Shown: positions 38,937 to 49,832, counted from the stretch's first letter. The stretch is 64,000 bases of DNA from Saezia sanguinis (GCF_003991585.1 NZ_PQSP01000006.1:62001-126000); one strand, 5' to 3'. The notes: generated by a model from the letters alone, not told the origin. A program made the numbers and translations.

Positions 38937-39352
38937 GCCAGGAAATCGTTATACCTCTGTGGATTCAAATTGCCGTTGCCTGCCCGCTGCTGATCAGCGC
39001 TGTTTTCACCATACTGGGCGCTTTGGGGTTGCTGCGGTTTGATAATTTTTACCTGCGCATGCACCCTACAGCCATTGTTTTTACACTGGGGGCCTGGTGT
39101 GTTTGTATTGCGGTGCTGATCTTTTTTACCGCCACGCAGGCGCGTCCGGCTTTATATGCCTGGCTGATTGTCGTCATGCTGGCCATTACGATTCCGATTA
39201 CCACTGTGGTATTGGCACGTGCAGTCCTGTTCCGAAAACGCCAAGAAGGGCTGCCGGCACCTGCATCGCTGAGCTATACCATCGTACTGGGTGACATGGC
39301 CCCTATGCCCGATAGTGAACAGGGCGCGGACACGCAGACCGAAGACCTGTAA
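38933..39352 (+). CDS. mrpG: Mrp antiporter subunit G
   Basis: 139-residue last subunit, with three helices. The signature GALGLLRFDNFYLRMHPTAI at about 29-48 is typical of MrpG/PhaG. A polar C-terminal tail follows residue 100. It completes a six-gene A/B-C-D-E-F-G operon with no gap between any genes. Confidence 0.93.
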   Translation: MSQEIVIPLWIQIAVACPLLISAVFTILGALGLLRFDNFYLRMHPTAIVFTLGAWCVCIAVLIFFTATQARPALYAWLIVVMLAITIPITTVVLARAVLFRKRQEGLPAPASLSYTIVLGDMAPMPDSEQGADTQTEDL

Positions 39353-39376
39353 TACTGCAAAATACCGCAAACAAAA

Positions 39377-39416
39377 CAGAGCACCCTTGCCTATTGGTAT
39401 TGGCTTGGATGCTCTG
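39377..39416. terminator. Weak hairpin between convergent mrpG and the autotransporter gene
   Basis: CAGAGCA (39377-39383) pairs with TGCTCTG (39410-39416) over a 26-base loop. The position suits a terminator for mrpG but the loop is large and there is no long T-run. Confidence 0.3.
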
Positions 39417-39470
39417 CCTTTGCCTTGGTGACTACTTGTGCCCAAACGCTTTTCAGGCACGTCCCCTAAG

Positions 39471-42400
39471 TTAGAAGATGAACTTCAACCCCAGCGACCC
39501 TGAGTTCATCGACTTGATCCGCGTTTCACCCGAACCTGCTCTGAACTGGTGGCCGATTTCACCATACAGCCGCAGACTGGATGTGATATCCAGCGTAAAG
39601 CCCAAAGCCAGTTCAGGGCTGGTATAGCTGACCGATGAGCCAAACCGGTTCGACAGGGTATCGGTAAACGTCACATAGTCGCTGCCCGAGAAGGTATGCC
39701 ACAGGTTAAAGCGGGCATATGGCGTAAAGTCGCCCCACGAGGTTTTCGTGGGTAAAACGATCCGCGCGCCCACCCGGCCGATAACGGCATCTTTGGTATC
39801 CATGCTGACCTGCGTGGTCAGGCCGGTGGTACTGTCATCAATGCTGGTGTGCATGTAAATCAGTTGTGCCTGTGGCTCAATGAACGCCCGGCTGTCACCG
39901 ATGGTAAATGGCCGCCCCACTTCCAGCGAAGCCGTGATGCTCTTGGCATCAAAACTGGCCTTGCGGAATGCATTGTCCTGCGAGGGATCAAGCTTGACAT
40001 CATGCCAGCCGACCTGCAGCACGCCATCGGCGTAAAACCCGTTTTCAGCGGTATAGGTTCCGTAGCCGCCAAAGAAATAGGATTGCGCCTTGATATCCCC
40101 AGCCTTGATCCAGCCGAAATCAGACGATGTATCCACCCCGGCCTTGTTGTCCAGCATGCCGGCATACACACCGAGGTTCCAGCTCTCATTGGTCATCAGG
40201 TCAACACCGCCCTGGAAACCTTTGGAACTGACGCTGGCACGTGAATAAACATCGCTGTGCTGTTCAATATCGCCGGAACGGCCCAGAACGCGCGTCCACA
40301 GACGGGGGCCATCAACCGACAACGTCGATCCTGCACGGCCATCATGAACTTCGTCCCCCATGCGCTGATGCAGTGTTCCCAGCATCATCAGCGTATCACC
40401 CCGCAACACGTTGGGCAAAGCGGAGTACAAAGGCACATCAGGCCGGAACTCGGAGCGCAGATACCAGTTTTCCCCCTGGCCCTGTGCATCACCGGCATAC
40501 AGACGGTATTCATATGCACCGGCCAGCACGTATTCACGTTGCAGGTTGAAAGCATCCTTGGTGGTCTGTGCGGTGGTTTGTGCACCGTTGAGCGCTTCCA
40601 CCACAATGATGCCATCCCCCGTGGTTGCAAACCCGCCTGAGTTGATCGGCTGTACCACCAATGTGGTCTGACCGCTGGCGGTGCCGCCGTCAATCACCAG
40701 CTTGTCGGCCACCTGCTTCATCCCATCCAGAGAAAGCTTCATGGTGCCGTTCTGGCCCACATAATTATTGGCGATCAGGTAGCTGTCTGCACTCCGGCTG
40801 GCAAGTGTAACCGTGCCAGCGTTCACCAGGTCAGCCACCTGCTGATTGTGTCCGCCCGTATCCAGCGTTGCCCCTGCATCCACCGTATGGTTAGATGCCG
40901 CACTGAAGGCAAATGCCATGCCGCCTTGCAATGTAGCGCCGGAACGGATCGTGGTGGAGCCGGTGTACAGGTTCTGATTGGTCAGCACGGTTGTGCCACC
41001 AGCATCACGCAACACGTTGCCATCGCCGGAAATAACACCGCCATACGTCTGGCTGCCACTGACATTGTCAAACACCAGCGTCCCCGTACCGATTAAGGCT
41101 GACGTACGGTCTCCCAGATAAACGTTTTGATTTCCCAGGCTGCCGCTGCTCAGGTCATGACCACCGACGCGCGCCACCGAATCGCTCAGCACCTGAAGCA
41201 CCGGTGCGGTTCCGGCCATCTGCAGATCACCCACAATGCGAACGTCACTGCTGTCAAGCACATTGATCACATTCCAGCCTGAGCCGATATTGGTGCCACG
41301 TGACAAATCATCTGCGGGCAAAGTGCCGACTTTGGCATTGGCCCCCGATACACCGGAAAGCTGCAGCACATTACCGTCTGCTGCCGGTGTCATGATGTGT
41401 GAAACACCGCCCAGATCTCCCTGCTGGATCAGCGCAAAGTTGTTCCCGCCCGTGCCTTCAAATTCCACGGCACCGCGGAATGATCCGGCGGTCCACCGGA
41501 AAGCGTCTTCGCCCGCCCCGGTATTGATCACCCCGACCGTGGAGGCCCCAGCAGTAATCAGGTTCACCAGGTCATTTCCTGCACCAGACTGAATGACCCT
41601 CTGCGTTGCATCAGCCGCTTCAAGCACATAATCATTTTGAATGATTTTGTCGTTCGAGCCGCTGGCATCCACTACCGCCAGACCGGCTACGCTGGCAGAG
41701 CGTATCTCGCCTGTATTCAGGATACTTTGCGCGTCCCGCGCAATCAGCGCAGAACCACCGGTGCTATCGAGCACATTGATCACCCCGTCGGTCTGCACTG
41801 CGCCTGTGGTGTTGGCATATACGCCGGAACCGGTTGCGGTGCCACTGGCGTTGCCTACATTGACGGTATAACCATCACTGAACAGGAAGCTTGAACTCAG
41901 TTGCGATGCGCTCGTATCATAGTTATCCAGCACATAGCCGGTACCGGCACCTGTGACATTGATGGTATTGCCCGAGTTGCCAGAGTTCAGATCCACTGCC
42001 GTGCGAATCCCTGCGCCATCATGCGCATTGATGGTAACACCGGTCAGCGTGATCAAAGAGGTTTCCGCTTTATTTTCAACCCCTGTCCCGCTGCCTCGAA
42101 CATCCACGGTCAGGTCTGTCGCGGTCAGCCCGGCAGCGCCCGTATCCAGCAAAATGCCATCGGCAGTACCATCGGCAACAATACCATCGCTGCCATCTGC
42201 CACCAGGCCTGCGCCATCTAGCAGTTGAACTGCAGCCGTGCCATCGTCGGTCTGAACATGCCCGAGCTTGCCGATAACCGCATTGCTGCCGGTAGCCTGA
42301 ACCCCGACACCGTGAGCCACATACAAAGCTTCATCGGCGTTATTGATCAGTTGCCCGTAGTCTTCAATGCGCACACCCGTATTGTCTGTGCCTTGCAGGT

Positions 42401-45299
42401 TCACTGTGGCGTCGCTGTTGAGCGTGATCGTCCCATAGGTTCTTGCCACATAGGCAACAACATCATCGGCTGAGGAAGTGATGCGTCCGCTCGAGTCCAG
42501 ATTGGTGTAATAGACACCCTGCTTCTGGTTCACCACATTGTATTTCTGCCCATCCACCACACCGGCGGTAGCGCCAGAGCCGGTCAGATTAATCACGGTA
42601 TCGGCATCAATATGACCAACGGCACCGCCCTCAATGCGCACGCCAATGGAGTTTTCTCCGCCGACATTCAGCGTTGCATTCCCCGTATCGATCACAGAGG
42701 AGCTGCCGGAACCCACAATCGCGATGGAATCCTGTCCGGTAACCGTCATTTCCATCGGCAGGCCAGAATCGCCATTGGTACCGTCAAACTCCGCACCATC
42801 AGCGACGCGAAACAGCGTGGTACGTGCATGGCCATTATCCGCCGTTGTGATGGTTTCAATATTGGCTTTAGCCCCGACGCCAGAAAGCAGATAACCGATC
42901 TGATCGGTATTATTGATGACCGGGCTGGACTGCGCTGCTACATTAACCGTTCCATGGTTTTGCACATAAATGCCAATAGCGCCCTGCCCATCCAGAATAA
43001 TGTTCGATTGAATATTGGCCGTAGCCCGATACGTATCAGCCAGGCTGCCCTCAACCACCACCGCATAGTTCCGGTAGCCGGTAGACGGGTCCTGCCCGTC
43101 AATCACCGTAATGGCCCCTGTGCTGGTTGTCGTCACTTCTGCATCAGCCGTACTGCTCAGCACATGCAGGCCCACATTATTTTTGCCGGAAACATTGATC
43201 TGCCCGGTATTTTCTATGGTAGAGCCAGACGCCCCGGAGTTTCTGACCGTCATACCATAATTGACACGCCCGGCCTGATCACCATTGATGTTGATGGTGC
43301 CGCTGTTGCTGACATCGCCACTGGAGTCCACCACCAAAATCCCAGCGGCGTTGCGCACGCCCGTGCCTAATGTAATGTCGCCTTTATTTTGCACATTGCC
43401 TGCGGTTTCAACATAAACCCCGGCAGACAGATTTGCGCCGCCGCCCATATTGACATCGGCCGTATCTTCATCAATGCTTGACTGCGCTTCGCGACCAATA
43501 TAAATCTGGCCGGTATCCTCATTGGTAAACGACCCGTTGCCCGTCACAATGACGCCATAGGCCGTTCCGTCTCCGAAGGAGTTACCCGAACCATCCCGGC
43601 CATCCACCAGGTTGATGGAGCCAGAGTTGTAGCCCTGTGAGTTTCCTTCTATCCACATGCCGCGGCCCAGCACCCAGCCGTCTTCAGGCAAAGGCTCTGA
43701 ATCAATACCATCCGAAACACCGGTTGGAGACGAATAGTCATTGGTCGTCAAGGCCTGGTTGATCACACCATTGTTCACCACAACGCTGTCACCGGCACCA
43801 TGCATGCCAAAAGAGCCCCAGTTCGTGACATCCTGGCGCCCGTCTTTGTCAACAAACAGGCCCGAATTCAGCACCCCGTTATTGATACCGGTGGAATCCA
43901 CCATGACCATGCCCTGCGAAACATTGGTATATATGGATGTGCGCCAATGATCGAGCTGCCCGTCATTCACCAGTGTTGCGCCGCTGCCTGCATACAGGGC
44001 CCCGCCGGAACTGCCGGAAACAGCCAGCCGCGCATCCGATTCGATCTGTCCGCTGGCGTTGGAGCCGGTCACATGTATCGCGTGCAGTTCACCGATGCCT
44101 TCGGTGGCTTTGTTATCGTGCGCCGCGCCATCATCCCATACCTTGTAGGACCACGACACTGTGCTGGAGTCGCCATACGCGGCATCCAGTTGCGTGCGAT
44201 ACTGGCTTTTCACCTGGTTTTCAGACAAGGCCAGCCCGCCATCCGCAGCGGAAACCACCCAATACTGAAACTGGTCCTGCAACCAGTTGTTATAGGCAGC
44301 CAGTTCGGTCGGGTTGGAAATGGTAAACGTTTTAGATGTTGACTGCACCCCTAAGCTGTGGTCATTAGGATCCACCCAACTGTACTCGGTGGTCGTGACA
44401 TCCTGAAACTGCAACAGTTCGGCAGAGCCGCCCTGCACTTCCGTGGCAATAACGGGCGTTACTTTGAAGTCAATGTAGTTGTCAGACTGCCAGACAATGC
44501 TGCTGTCATTGCCGGCCGTACCATCTGCATACAGCAATGTCGATTGTTTGGCCGACATCGAAATGGTGTTGTCTGCTTCCCGCACATTCTTGGTGTCATC
44601 GCCCAAATCCACATTGATCTGTCCGCCGGCTGACGTGACCTGGCCCAGCCCGGTACCAATGTAAATGGAACTGTTCACCAAATCGACATCCGGGTTAAAA
44701 ACCGGTAACTGCTCGGTTGAAAAGTCCTTGAAATAGCCGCCGTTTTCCAATGCGTCAGAGTCATAAGTCGGGATTGCAAGCACCCCGCCGGTTTTGGGGT
44801 CAAACACATTAACCACTTCGTTCTGAGACGGTGTGCCGATTTTCTGGAAATAATCGGTCACATCGGCAGGCGGCGCATTGGTCCACTCAAACTTGTCCTG
44901 GATCTGCAAATCACCTGAACTGGGCGATCCGGAAGACGCAAAACCACCAGGAACAATGACACCATTGAGATTGCCGGTGATTGTCAGCGGTGTTCCGTCT
45001 GTCGGTACCGTGTACTGATAGCCATAGCTGGAGCCATCGGGCGTCATGTTTTGGATATTGACCGTTGTCTGCGCCTGAATCGGCGCTGTCAGCGCGAACG
45101 TTCCTAAAAAAGCAAGGCAGGCTTGCCACATCCGGCTGGGTGTTTTCTGCACAGCCACGGCTGGCGCATGCTCTTTTCGCCTTGTCTTAAGAATCAGGCG
45201 TGTTGTGCTGCCTCCTTGGGTCTGGCTTTTAGCCAGCTCCGAAGCAACAACAAATTGAGACAGAGCACGGTTCCATACAATCCGGTAGGTTGAGTTCAT
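39471..45299 (-). CDS. Large autotransporter (type V secretion) with extended signal peptide
   Basis: 1942 residues in three parts. (1) Extended signal peptide: ESPR motif MNSTYRIVWNRALSQFVVAS with the conserved E-A stretch, then a classical hydrophobic core WQACLAFLGTFALT and cleavage near residue 76. (2) A passenger of about 1580 residues, rich in Gly, Asn, Ser, Thr and Asp and poor in Cys. It has many short beta-helix-like turns (NSGTININGD, GSGSSVIDTG, GSDGIVADGT) and a PATR-like repeat (GDGNVLRDAGGTTVLTNQNL) near 1440. (3) A pertactin-like linker and a 12-strand barrel at about 1664-1942, ending in GLKFIF with the terminal Phe needed for Bam recognition. Probable surface adhesin or biofilm factor; no protease or lipase motif was recognised. 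It is single-copy here with no accessory genes. Confidence 0.95.
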   Translation of the reverse strand: MNSTYRIVWNRALSQFVVASELAKSQTQGGSTTRLILKTRRKEHAPAVAVQKTPSRMWQACLAFLGTFALTAPIQAQTTVNIQNMTPDGSSYGYQYTVPTDGTPLTITGNLNGVIVPGGFASSGSPSSGDLQIQDKFEWTNAPPADVTDYFQKIGTPSQNEVVNVFDPKTGGVLAIPTYDSDALENGGYFKDFSTEQLPVFNPDVDLVNSSIYIGTGLGQVTSAGGQINVDLGDDTKNVREADNTISMSAKQSTLLYADGTAGNDSSIVWQSDNYIDFKVTPVIATEVQGGSAELLQFQDVTTTEYSWVDPNDHSLGVQSTSKTFTISNPTELAAYNNWLQDQFQYWVVSAADGGLALSENQVKSQYRTQLDAAYGDSSTVSWSYKVWDDGAAHDNKATEGIGELHAIHVTGSNASGQIESDARLAVSGSSGGALYAGSGATLVNDGQLDHWRTSIYTNVSQGMVMVDSTGINNGVLNSGLFVDKDGRQDVTNWGSFGMHGAGDSVVVNNGVINQALTTNDYSSPTGVSDGIDSEPLPEDGWVLGRGMWIEGNSQGYNSGSINLVDGRDGSGNSFGDGTAYGVIVTGNGSFTNEDTGQIYIGREAQSSIDEDTADVNMGGGANLSAGVYVETAGNVQNKGDITLGTGVRNAAGILVVDSSGDVSNSGTININGDQAGRVNYGMTVRNSGASGSTIENTGQINVSGKNNVGLHVLSSTADAEVTTTSTGAITVIDGQDPSTGYRNYAVVVEGSLADTYRATANIQSNIILDGQGAIGIYVQNHGTVNVAAQSSPVINNTDQIGYLLSGVGAKANIETITTADNGHARTTLFRVADGAEFDGTNGDSGLPMEMTVTGQDSIAIVGSGSSSVIDTGNATLNVGGENSIGVRIEGGAVGHIDADTVINLTGSGATAGVVDGQKYNVVNQKQGVYYTNLDSSGRITSSADDVVAYVARTYGTITLNSDATVNLQGTDNTGVRIEDYGQLINNADEALYVAHGVGVQATGSNAVIGKLGHVQTDDGTAAVQLLDGAGLVADGSDGIVADGTADGILLDTGAAGLTATDLTVDVRGSGTGVENKAETSLITLTGVTINAHDGAGIRTAVDLNSGNSGNTINVTGAGTGYVLDNYDTSASQLSSSFLFSDGYTVNVGNASGTATGSGVYANTTGAVQTDGVINVLDSTGGSALIARDAQSILNTGEIRSASVAGLAVVDASGSNDKIIQNDYVLEAADATQRVIQSGAGNDLVNLITAGASTVGVINTGAGEDAFRWTAGSFRGAVEFEGTGGNNFALIQQGDLGGVSHIMTPAADGNVLQLSGVSGANAKVGTLPADDLSRGTNIGSGWNVINVLDSSDVRIVGDLQMAGTAPVLQVLSDSVARVGGHDLSSGSLGNQNVYLGDRTSALIGTGTLVFDNVSGSQTYGGVISGDGNVLRDAGGTTVLTNQNLYTGSTTIRSGATLQGGMAFAFSAASNHTVDAGATLDTGGHNQQVADLVNAGTVTLASRSADSYLIANNYVGQNGTMKLSLDGMKQVADKLVIDGGTASGQTTLVVQPINSGGFATTGDGIIVVEALNGAQTTAQTTKDAFNLQREYVLAGAYEYRLYAGDAQGQGENWYLRSEFRPDVPLYSALPNVLRGDTLMMLGTLHQRMGDEVHDGRAGSTLSVDGPRLWTRVLGRSGDIEQHSDVYSRASVSSKGFQGGVDLMTNESWNLGVYAGMLDNKAGVDTSSDFGWIKAGDIKAQSYFFGGYGTYTAENGFYADGVLQVGWHDVKLDPSQDNAFRKASFDAKSITASLEVGRPFTIGDSRAFIEPQAQLIYMHTSIDDSTTGLTTQVSMDTKDAVIGRVGARIVLPTKTSWGDFTPYARFNLWHTFSGSDYVTFTDTLSNRFGSSVSYTSPELALGFTLDITSSLRLYGEIGHQFRAGSGETRIKSMNSGSLGLKFIF

Positions 45300-45602
45300 C
45301 GCTTGTTATCCTGTATAGCTAGTAAAGCCCGAGTGAGTAGCTACTGATCTTTTTTTTCTTATCGTAATTCTGGTTTTATGCATTAAATATAGTTTTTATT
45401 CCCTGCTTTAAAAACCGCATGGCACTCGTTTCTTGGCATCTCTGTGCGAAAGTTCACACTTTCGGGGTATCAAAAAGGGCCTGGTGTTGTCATTTGACAC
45501 CAAGCGATAGGCTGAAATACGCATGAAAACACCGTGTCAGCCCTATTTGCAGGCCTTCTCATCATGTTGGCAGACACACGCCGGCTTGACGCAGGCATAA
45601 AA
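45300..45602. other. Upstream region of the autotransporter gene
   Basis: About 300 bases with no supported gene. An imperfect dyad TGGTGT...ACACCA lies at about 45482-45502 and could be an operator. The segment just before the start (45349-45361) is a pyrimidine run on the plus strand, purine-rich on the coding strand. Confidence 0.4.
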
Positions 45603-45627
45603 AAACGGGCTCTTAAAAAGCCCGTTT
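45603..45627 (-). terminator. Second of two tandem terminators after the OmpA-domain gene
   Basis: 9-bp perfect stem AAACGGGCT / AGCCCGTTT with a seven-base loop; read on the minus strand it is followed by a run of T (CCCGTTTTTTTATG). Confidence 0.82.
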
Positions 45628-45680
45628 GCAAAAGAACCTACCGTATGTCTACAGCCTTTACGAAAACCAGAAAACCAAAA

Positions 45681-45705
45681 GCCGCTCTGACGGTATCAGA
45701 GCGGC
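45681..45705 (-). terminator. First of two tandem terminators after the OmpA-domain gene
   Basis: 10-bp perfect stem GCCGCTCTGA / TCAGAGCGGC with a five-base loop, 76 bases past the stop codon; on the minus strand it is followed by TTTTGGTTTTC. Confidence 0.82.
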
Positions 45706-45780
45706 CTGTCATTAATTACAGCAATTACAGCCTGTGCATCAAACGCGATTGCGTCTGGCCTTACAACGGTTATCCGGTCA

Positions 45781-46416
45781 TCAATTGGCGCTGCCAGACT
45801 CCTCGGGCTGTTGCACAACCTCCAGCAAAGCATCCGCAGAGAAATCTGCCTTCTCCACAATCACAACCTCCACCCGGCGTGCCTGTGCGTACGAACCATC
45901 TCCGGTCGTTTCAGTTGGACGCAACAAATACAACTGCGCCTGCGGGACACCCATGGCAACCAGTGCTGCCCTGACATTCAGCGCCCGCTGTTTTGCCAGT
46001 TCTTCATTGGCAGCCGGATCGCCTGTCGGATCATGGAAGCCTGAAATCACCAGAAACCGGCCACGCTTGGCTGCGGCCACAGCATCTGCCAGCGCCGCCT
46101 TGGCGCCATCGGCCAGATCAGCTTTACCCGGTGCAAAATAAAAATGCACATTGCCATTGACGATGGTCACGCTGGCAACCTGTTCAGCAGCCACAGCTTC
46201 TACCGAGCTCTCAGGCGATGCAAGAGACGCATTATGATTTCCTGCAGCTTGCTGCGCAACTGTGGCCGGCGATGATGATGCCGTTGTCACAGCCGCTGTT
46301 TTATGAGGCTGCGCAATACCAATCCACAATGCAATACCAATCGCTACAGCAGCCATTGCACCAATGGCGACCAAGGCAGCACTTTGCCCATCTCCTTCTG
46401 AAGCATCTGACATCAT
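45781..46416 (-). CDS. OmpA-domain protein with N-terminal membrane anchor
   Basis: 211-residue envelope protein. There is one hydrophobic segment at about 14-35 (AALVAIGAMAAVAIGIALWI), probably an uncleaved inner-membrane anchor. A Ala/Ser/Thr-rich spacer follows, then an OmpA-like peptidoglycan-associated domain at about 85-190 (VHFYFAPGKADLADGAKAAL, SGFHDPTGDPAANEELAKQR, AQARRVEVVI). GFHDPTGD corresponds to the usual GHTDxxG region, with Phe/His substitutions, so peptidoglycan binding may be altered. AAAGGGAC lies before a double ATG (46416 and 46413). It is monocistronic, ending in two strong terminators. Its neighbour upstream on the same strand is dxs, 108 bases away. Confidence 0.85.
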   Translation of the reverse strand: MMSDASEGDGQSAALVAIGAMAAVAIGIALWIGIAQPHKTAAVTTASSSPATVAQQAAGNHNASLASPESSVEAVAAEQVASVTIVNGNVHFYFAPGKADLADGAKAALADAVAAAKRGRFLVISGFHDPTGDPAANEELAKQRALNVRAALVAMGVPQAQLYLLRPTETTGDGSYAQARRVEVVIVEKADFSADALLEVVQQPEESGSAN

Positions 46417-46524
46417 GTCCCTTTCAAAATCAAATCGAATCAGCAGATTCTAATAGAAGCCTACCCATACTGCCTGCCGACCTCCTGTCAACACAGCAAT
46501 TTACCCAGCCTACATGCGCCGCAT

Positions 46525-48363
46525 TCAGGCCAGAAATGCCTGAACCGACCTGGCAATTCCAGCCGCATCCAGGCCATGCATATTTTTCAATTTTTGAGAA
46601 TCTCCATGCTCAATAAACTGGTCCGGCAGACCCAATTGCAGCACAGGGCGCGCCAGCTTAAGCCGCTGCAATGCCTCCATCACAGCACTGCCGGCACCAC
46701 CCGCAATACAGCCTTCTTCAATGGTCACAATCGTTTCATGCGCGCGCGCAATCTGCTCCAGCAATTCGATATCCAATGGTTTAACGCTGCGCATGTTCAC
46801 AACCGTTGCATCCAGTTGCTCCGCGGCCTCCAGCGCCGGGTACAGCAACGTACCAAATGCCAGAATCGCCACGTTCTTCCCCTCGCGCCGGATTTCACCT
46901 TTGCCATACGGCAGCGGCTCCAACCCCGGCTCGATTGCCACGCCTGCGCCATTGCCACGCGGATAACGCACCGCCACCGGGCCGGGCTGCGCATATGCCG
47001 TACTCAACAAACGGCGGCATTCATTTTCATCCGCCGGCGTCAGTATGCCCATATTGGGAATGCAGCGCAGATAGGCAATATCAAACAAACCCATGTGTGT
47101 GGCGCCATCGGCCCCCACAATGCCGGCCCGATCCACCGCAAACACCACCGGCAGATTCTGCAAAGCTACATCGTGAATCAACTGGTCATAGGCCCGCTGC
47201 AAAAATGTGGAATAAATCGCAACCACCGGCTTAAGCCCTTCACATGCCAAACCGGCTGCAAAAGTCACCGCATGCTGCTCTGCAATACCAACATCATAAT
47301 AACGGCGCGGAAAGCGGCGCTCAAATTCCACCAGGCCAGAACCTTCCCGCATGGCCGGTGTAATGGCAACCAGCCGTTCATCCTGCTCGGCCATGTCGCA
47401 AACCCAGTCGCCAAATATCTGCGTGAATGTTTTGCCGCTGGATGCAGGCCCTTTTTGCAGGCCTTTGGCCACGTCAAACTTGCCCGGCCCATGGTAGGCA
47501 ATGGGGTCTGCTTCGGCCAGTTTATAACCACAGCCTTTTTTGGTGATCACATGCAGAAACTGCGGCCCTTTGGCATTGCGGATGCGCTCCAGCGCATGTA
47601 CCAAAGACTCCAGATCGTGCCCATCAATCGGCCCCACATAGTTAAACCCGAGTTCTTCAAACAGGGTTCCGGGCACCAGCACGCCTTTGGCATGCTCCTC
47701 CAGACGCTTGACCATTTCCAGCAGCACAGGCATCGGCCCCAAGACGCTTTTCGCGGTATCTTTAGCGGTATTGTAGATACTGATCAGCTTGGCCAGATGC
47801 CGGTTCAGAGCCCCCACTGGCGGAGAAATGGACATCTCATTGTCATTGAGAATCACCAGCAGATCAGCATCGCTGACGCCGGCATTGTTCATGGCCTCAA
47901 ATGCCATGCCGGCACTCATGGAGCCATCACCAATGATCGCCACCGTATGCCGGCGCTCACCCTTCTGGCGTGCTGCCAGCGCCATGCCCAGCGCAGCCGA
48001 CACCGATGTGGAGGAGTGCCCCACACCGAATGTGTCATACTCACTTTCATCCCGTTTGGGAAAACCGCTCATCCCCTGGTATTGCCGCAGCGTTGGCATG
48101 CGGTCGCGCCGCCCGGTCAGAACCTTGTGGGCATATGTCTGGTGGCCAACATCCCACACCAGCCGGTCTTCAGGCGTATTGAACACATAGTGCAACGCAA
48201 CCGTCAGTTCAATGGTGCCCAGGTTGGACGAAAGATGCCCGCCGGTCTGTGCCACGCTTTCCAGCACATAAGCCCTTAACTCATCTGCCACCTGGGGCAA
48301 CTGCTCTAAACTGAGCTGGCGTAAATCGGCCGGGCTTTGGATTTGATTCAATAAGTCACTCAC
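46525..48363 (-). CDS. dxs: 1-deoxy-D-xylulose-5-phosphate synthase
   Basis: Thiamine-pyrophosphate-dependent condensation of pyruvate and glyceraldehyde-3-phosphate, first step of the MEP isoprenoid pathway. 612 residues: TPP motif [18 protein letters not shown] at about 145-162, the transketolase central domain with [18 protein letters not shown], and a C-terminal transketolase domain. The start is GTG at 48363 ([10 protein letters not shown]): AGGAG stands eight bases before it, and the longer in-frame ATG at 48414 lies inside ispA. Only one base separates it from the ispA stop. xseB-ispA-dxs is a common co-transcribed group. Confidence 0.96.
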   Translation of the reverse strand: MSDLLNQIQSPADLRQLSLEQLPQVADELRAYVLESVAQTGGHLSSNLGTIELTVALHYVFNTPEDRLVWDVGHQTYAHKVLTGRRDRMPTLRQYQGMSGFPKRDESEYDTFGVGHSSTSVSAALGMALAARQKGERRHTVAIIGDGSMSAGMAFEAMNNAGVSDADLLVILNDNEMSISPPVGALNRHLAKLISIYNTAKDTAKSVLGPMPVLLEMVKRLEEHAKGVLVPGTLFEELGFNYVGPIDGHDLESLVHALERIRNAKGPQFLHVITKKGCGYKLAEADPIAYHGPGKFDVAKGLQKGPASSGKTFTQIFGDWVCDMAEQDERLVAITPAMREGSGLVEFERRFPRRYYDVGIAEQHAVTFAAGLACEGLKPVVAIYSTFLQRAYDQLIHDVALQNLPVVFAVDRAGIVGADGATHMGLFDIAYLRCIPNMGILTPADENECRRLLSTAYAQPGPVAVRYPRGNGAGVAIEPGLEPLPYGKGEIRREGKNVAILAFGTLLYPALEAAEQLDATVVNMRSVKPLDIELLEQIARAHETIVTIEEGCIAGGAGSAVMEALQRLKLARPVLQLGLPDQFIEHGDSQKLKNMHGLDAAGIARSVQAFLA

Positions 48364-48364
48364 A

Positions 48365-49312
48365 CTAATAACTCCTGGCCACCATTTTGTCGGCCAATGC
48401 CTGCAACGGGGCAATCTGCGTCAGCCCGCTGTGCAACAGTGCCTGCCTGGCCTGCGTATACAGCGCCTGCGCCCGCTGCCTGGCCGCAGCCAATCCCAGT
48501 AACGATACATAAGTCGGTTTGCCTGCCTGCGCATCTTTACCGGCCGTTTTACCAATCACCGCACTCTCGGCTGTTGCGTCCAAAATATCATCAACCACCT
48601 GAAACGCCAGCCCCAGCGCATGCCCATATGTGTTCAGCGCATCGCGTGCCTGCCGGCTGACGCTTTGTGTACTGCATGCCATTCCCAGCGATATGCAACC
48701 GCTGAGCAATGCACCGGTCTTGAGCTGATGCATCTCCTGCAGGTGCTGCTCATCCATACTCAGCCCGACGTGCGTGAGATCAATCGCCTGCCCGCCAGCC
48801 ATGCCCATGGCACCTGCCGCACGCGCCAATACGGCCACCAGCCGCGCCTGAGCCACCAGCGGAAGCTGTGTTTCATCGGCCGGGGTCAGCACCTCAAAAG
48901 CCAGTGCCTGCAACGCATCGCCGGCCAACAATGCCAGCGCCTCACCAAACTTCACATGCACGGTAGGCTGCCCGCGGCGCAGCACATCATTATCCATGCA
49001 GGGCAAATCATCATGCACCAGCGAATAGGCATGAATCAGCTCAACGGCGCAGGCCGCTCTGAGCGCTGCCGGCGTTTCCTGAGCCCCCACCGCCTGCGCG
49101 GTTGCCAGCACCAGCAGCGGGCGCAACCGCTTGCCCCCATTCAAGGCTGCATAACGCATCGCCTGCCCCAGCTCTGCCGGCGCGCTGGCGCTGACATGCT
49201 GGTCAAGCGCTGCCTCAATCCGTTCAAGCTGCTGCGCTGCCCAGCGCTCATAGTCAAAGGTCTGCTGCTGACCTTCGGCGTTTACAGCATATGGCGTCTG
49301 AACACCACTCAC
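48365..49312 (-). CDS. ispA: Farnesyl diphosphate synthase (short-chain polyprenyl synthase)
   Basis: 315-residue prenyltransferase that condenses IPP with DMAPP and GPP. First Asp-rich motif DDLPCMDND at 101-109, second DDILD near 238-242, and the GGKRLRPLL isopentenyl-diphosphate site at 59-67. It overlaps xseB by four bases and is followed at one base by dxs. The N-terminal 25 residues are somewhat longer than in E. coli IspA. Confidence 0.96.
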   Translation of the reverse strand: MSGVQTPYAVNAEGQQQTFDYERWAAQQLERIEAALDQHVSASAPAELGQAMRYAALNGGKRLRPLLVLATAQAVGAQETPAALRAACAVELIHAYSLVHDDLPCMDNDVLRRGQPTVHVKFGEALALLAGDALQALAFEVLTPADETQLPLVAQARLVAVLARAAGAMGMAGGQAIDLTHVGLSMDEQHLQEMHQLKTGALLSGCISLGMACSTQSVSRQARDALNTYGHALGLAFQVVDDILDATAESAVIGKTAGKDAQAGKPTYVSLLGLAAARQRAQALYTQARQALLHSGLTQIAPLQALADKMVARSY

Positions 49313-49557
49313 TGTGCATCCCCGGAGATGAGCGGCTTCAACTCACCGCCTTCGAGCACCTGCACCTGCTGTTCAACCGTTTTGAGCTTGTCACGGCAAA
49401 AAGAAATCAGTTGCGCACCGCGCTGGTAATTTTCCAGCAGCGCATCCAGTGCCAGCTCGCCTGATTCCATGCGCGCCACCAGTTGCTCAAGCTCATCCAG
49501 CGCATTTTCAAAATTATCCGGAACCGGCCGCGCGGCCGCTTTGCGGGGAGATGCCAT
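49309..49557 (-). CDS. xseB: Exodeoxyribonuclease VII small subunit
   Basis: 82-residue coiled protein matching Xse[21 protein letters not shown] at about 16-35 and [18 protein letters not shown] at 43-60. It associates with XseA, encoded elsewhere, to degrade single-stranded DNA. First gene of xseB-ispA-dxs. Confidence 0.95.
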   Translation of the reverse strand: MASPRKAAARPVPDNFENALDELEQLVARMESGELALDALLENYQRGAQLISFCRDKLKTVEQQVQVLEGGELKPLISGDAQ

Positions 49558-49832
49558 GATACTGTTACCTATATGATTCAGATTTTCTTCAAACTTTCCA
49601 CATTTTACCCTTATGATGGGCGAATACCAGCAAGATCGGGGTAAAATAAGGAGTATGGCGCTTTTGCCATATGCCCCTGTCTGCTACCTACTTATGCTCT
49701 AGATAGAAGTCAGGGTATTTTTATCATTCGCCTCACCCTACATCAACAGGAGTACGGCTCTCTTTAGCCACCCACGCTACGCCATATCGGCCGGTAGCCT
49801 GATGTCTTTTTTAAAGGGATACCTCAGGAATC

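Noticed and set aside
42612..43370. 252-codon plus-strand frame inside the autotransporter
   Set aside because: It has no domain or ribosome site, and comes from the repetitive composition of the passenger.
46576..48279. 567-codon open frame antisense to dxs
   Set aside because: The dxs frame carries full TPP and transketolase motifs; the antisense product has no recognisable fold or start signals.
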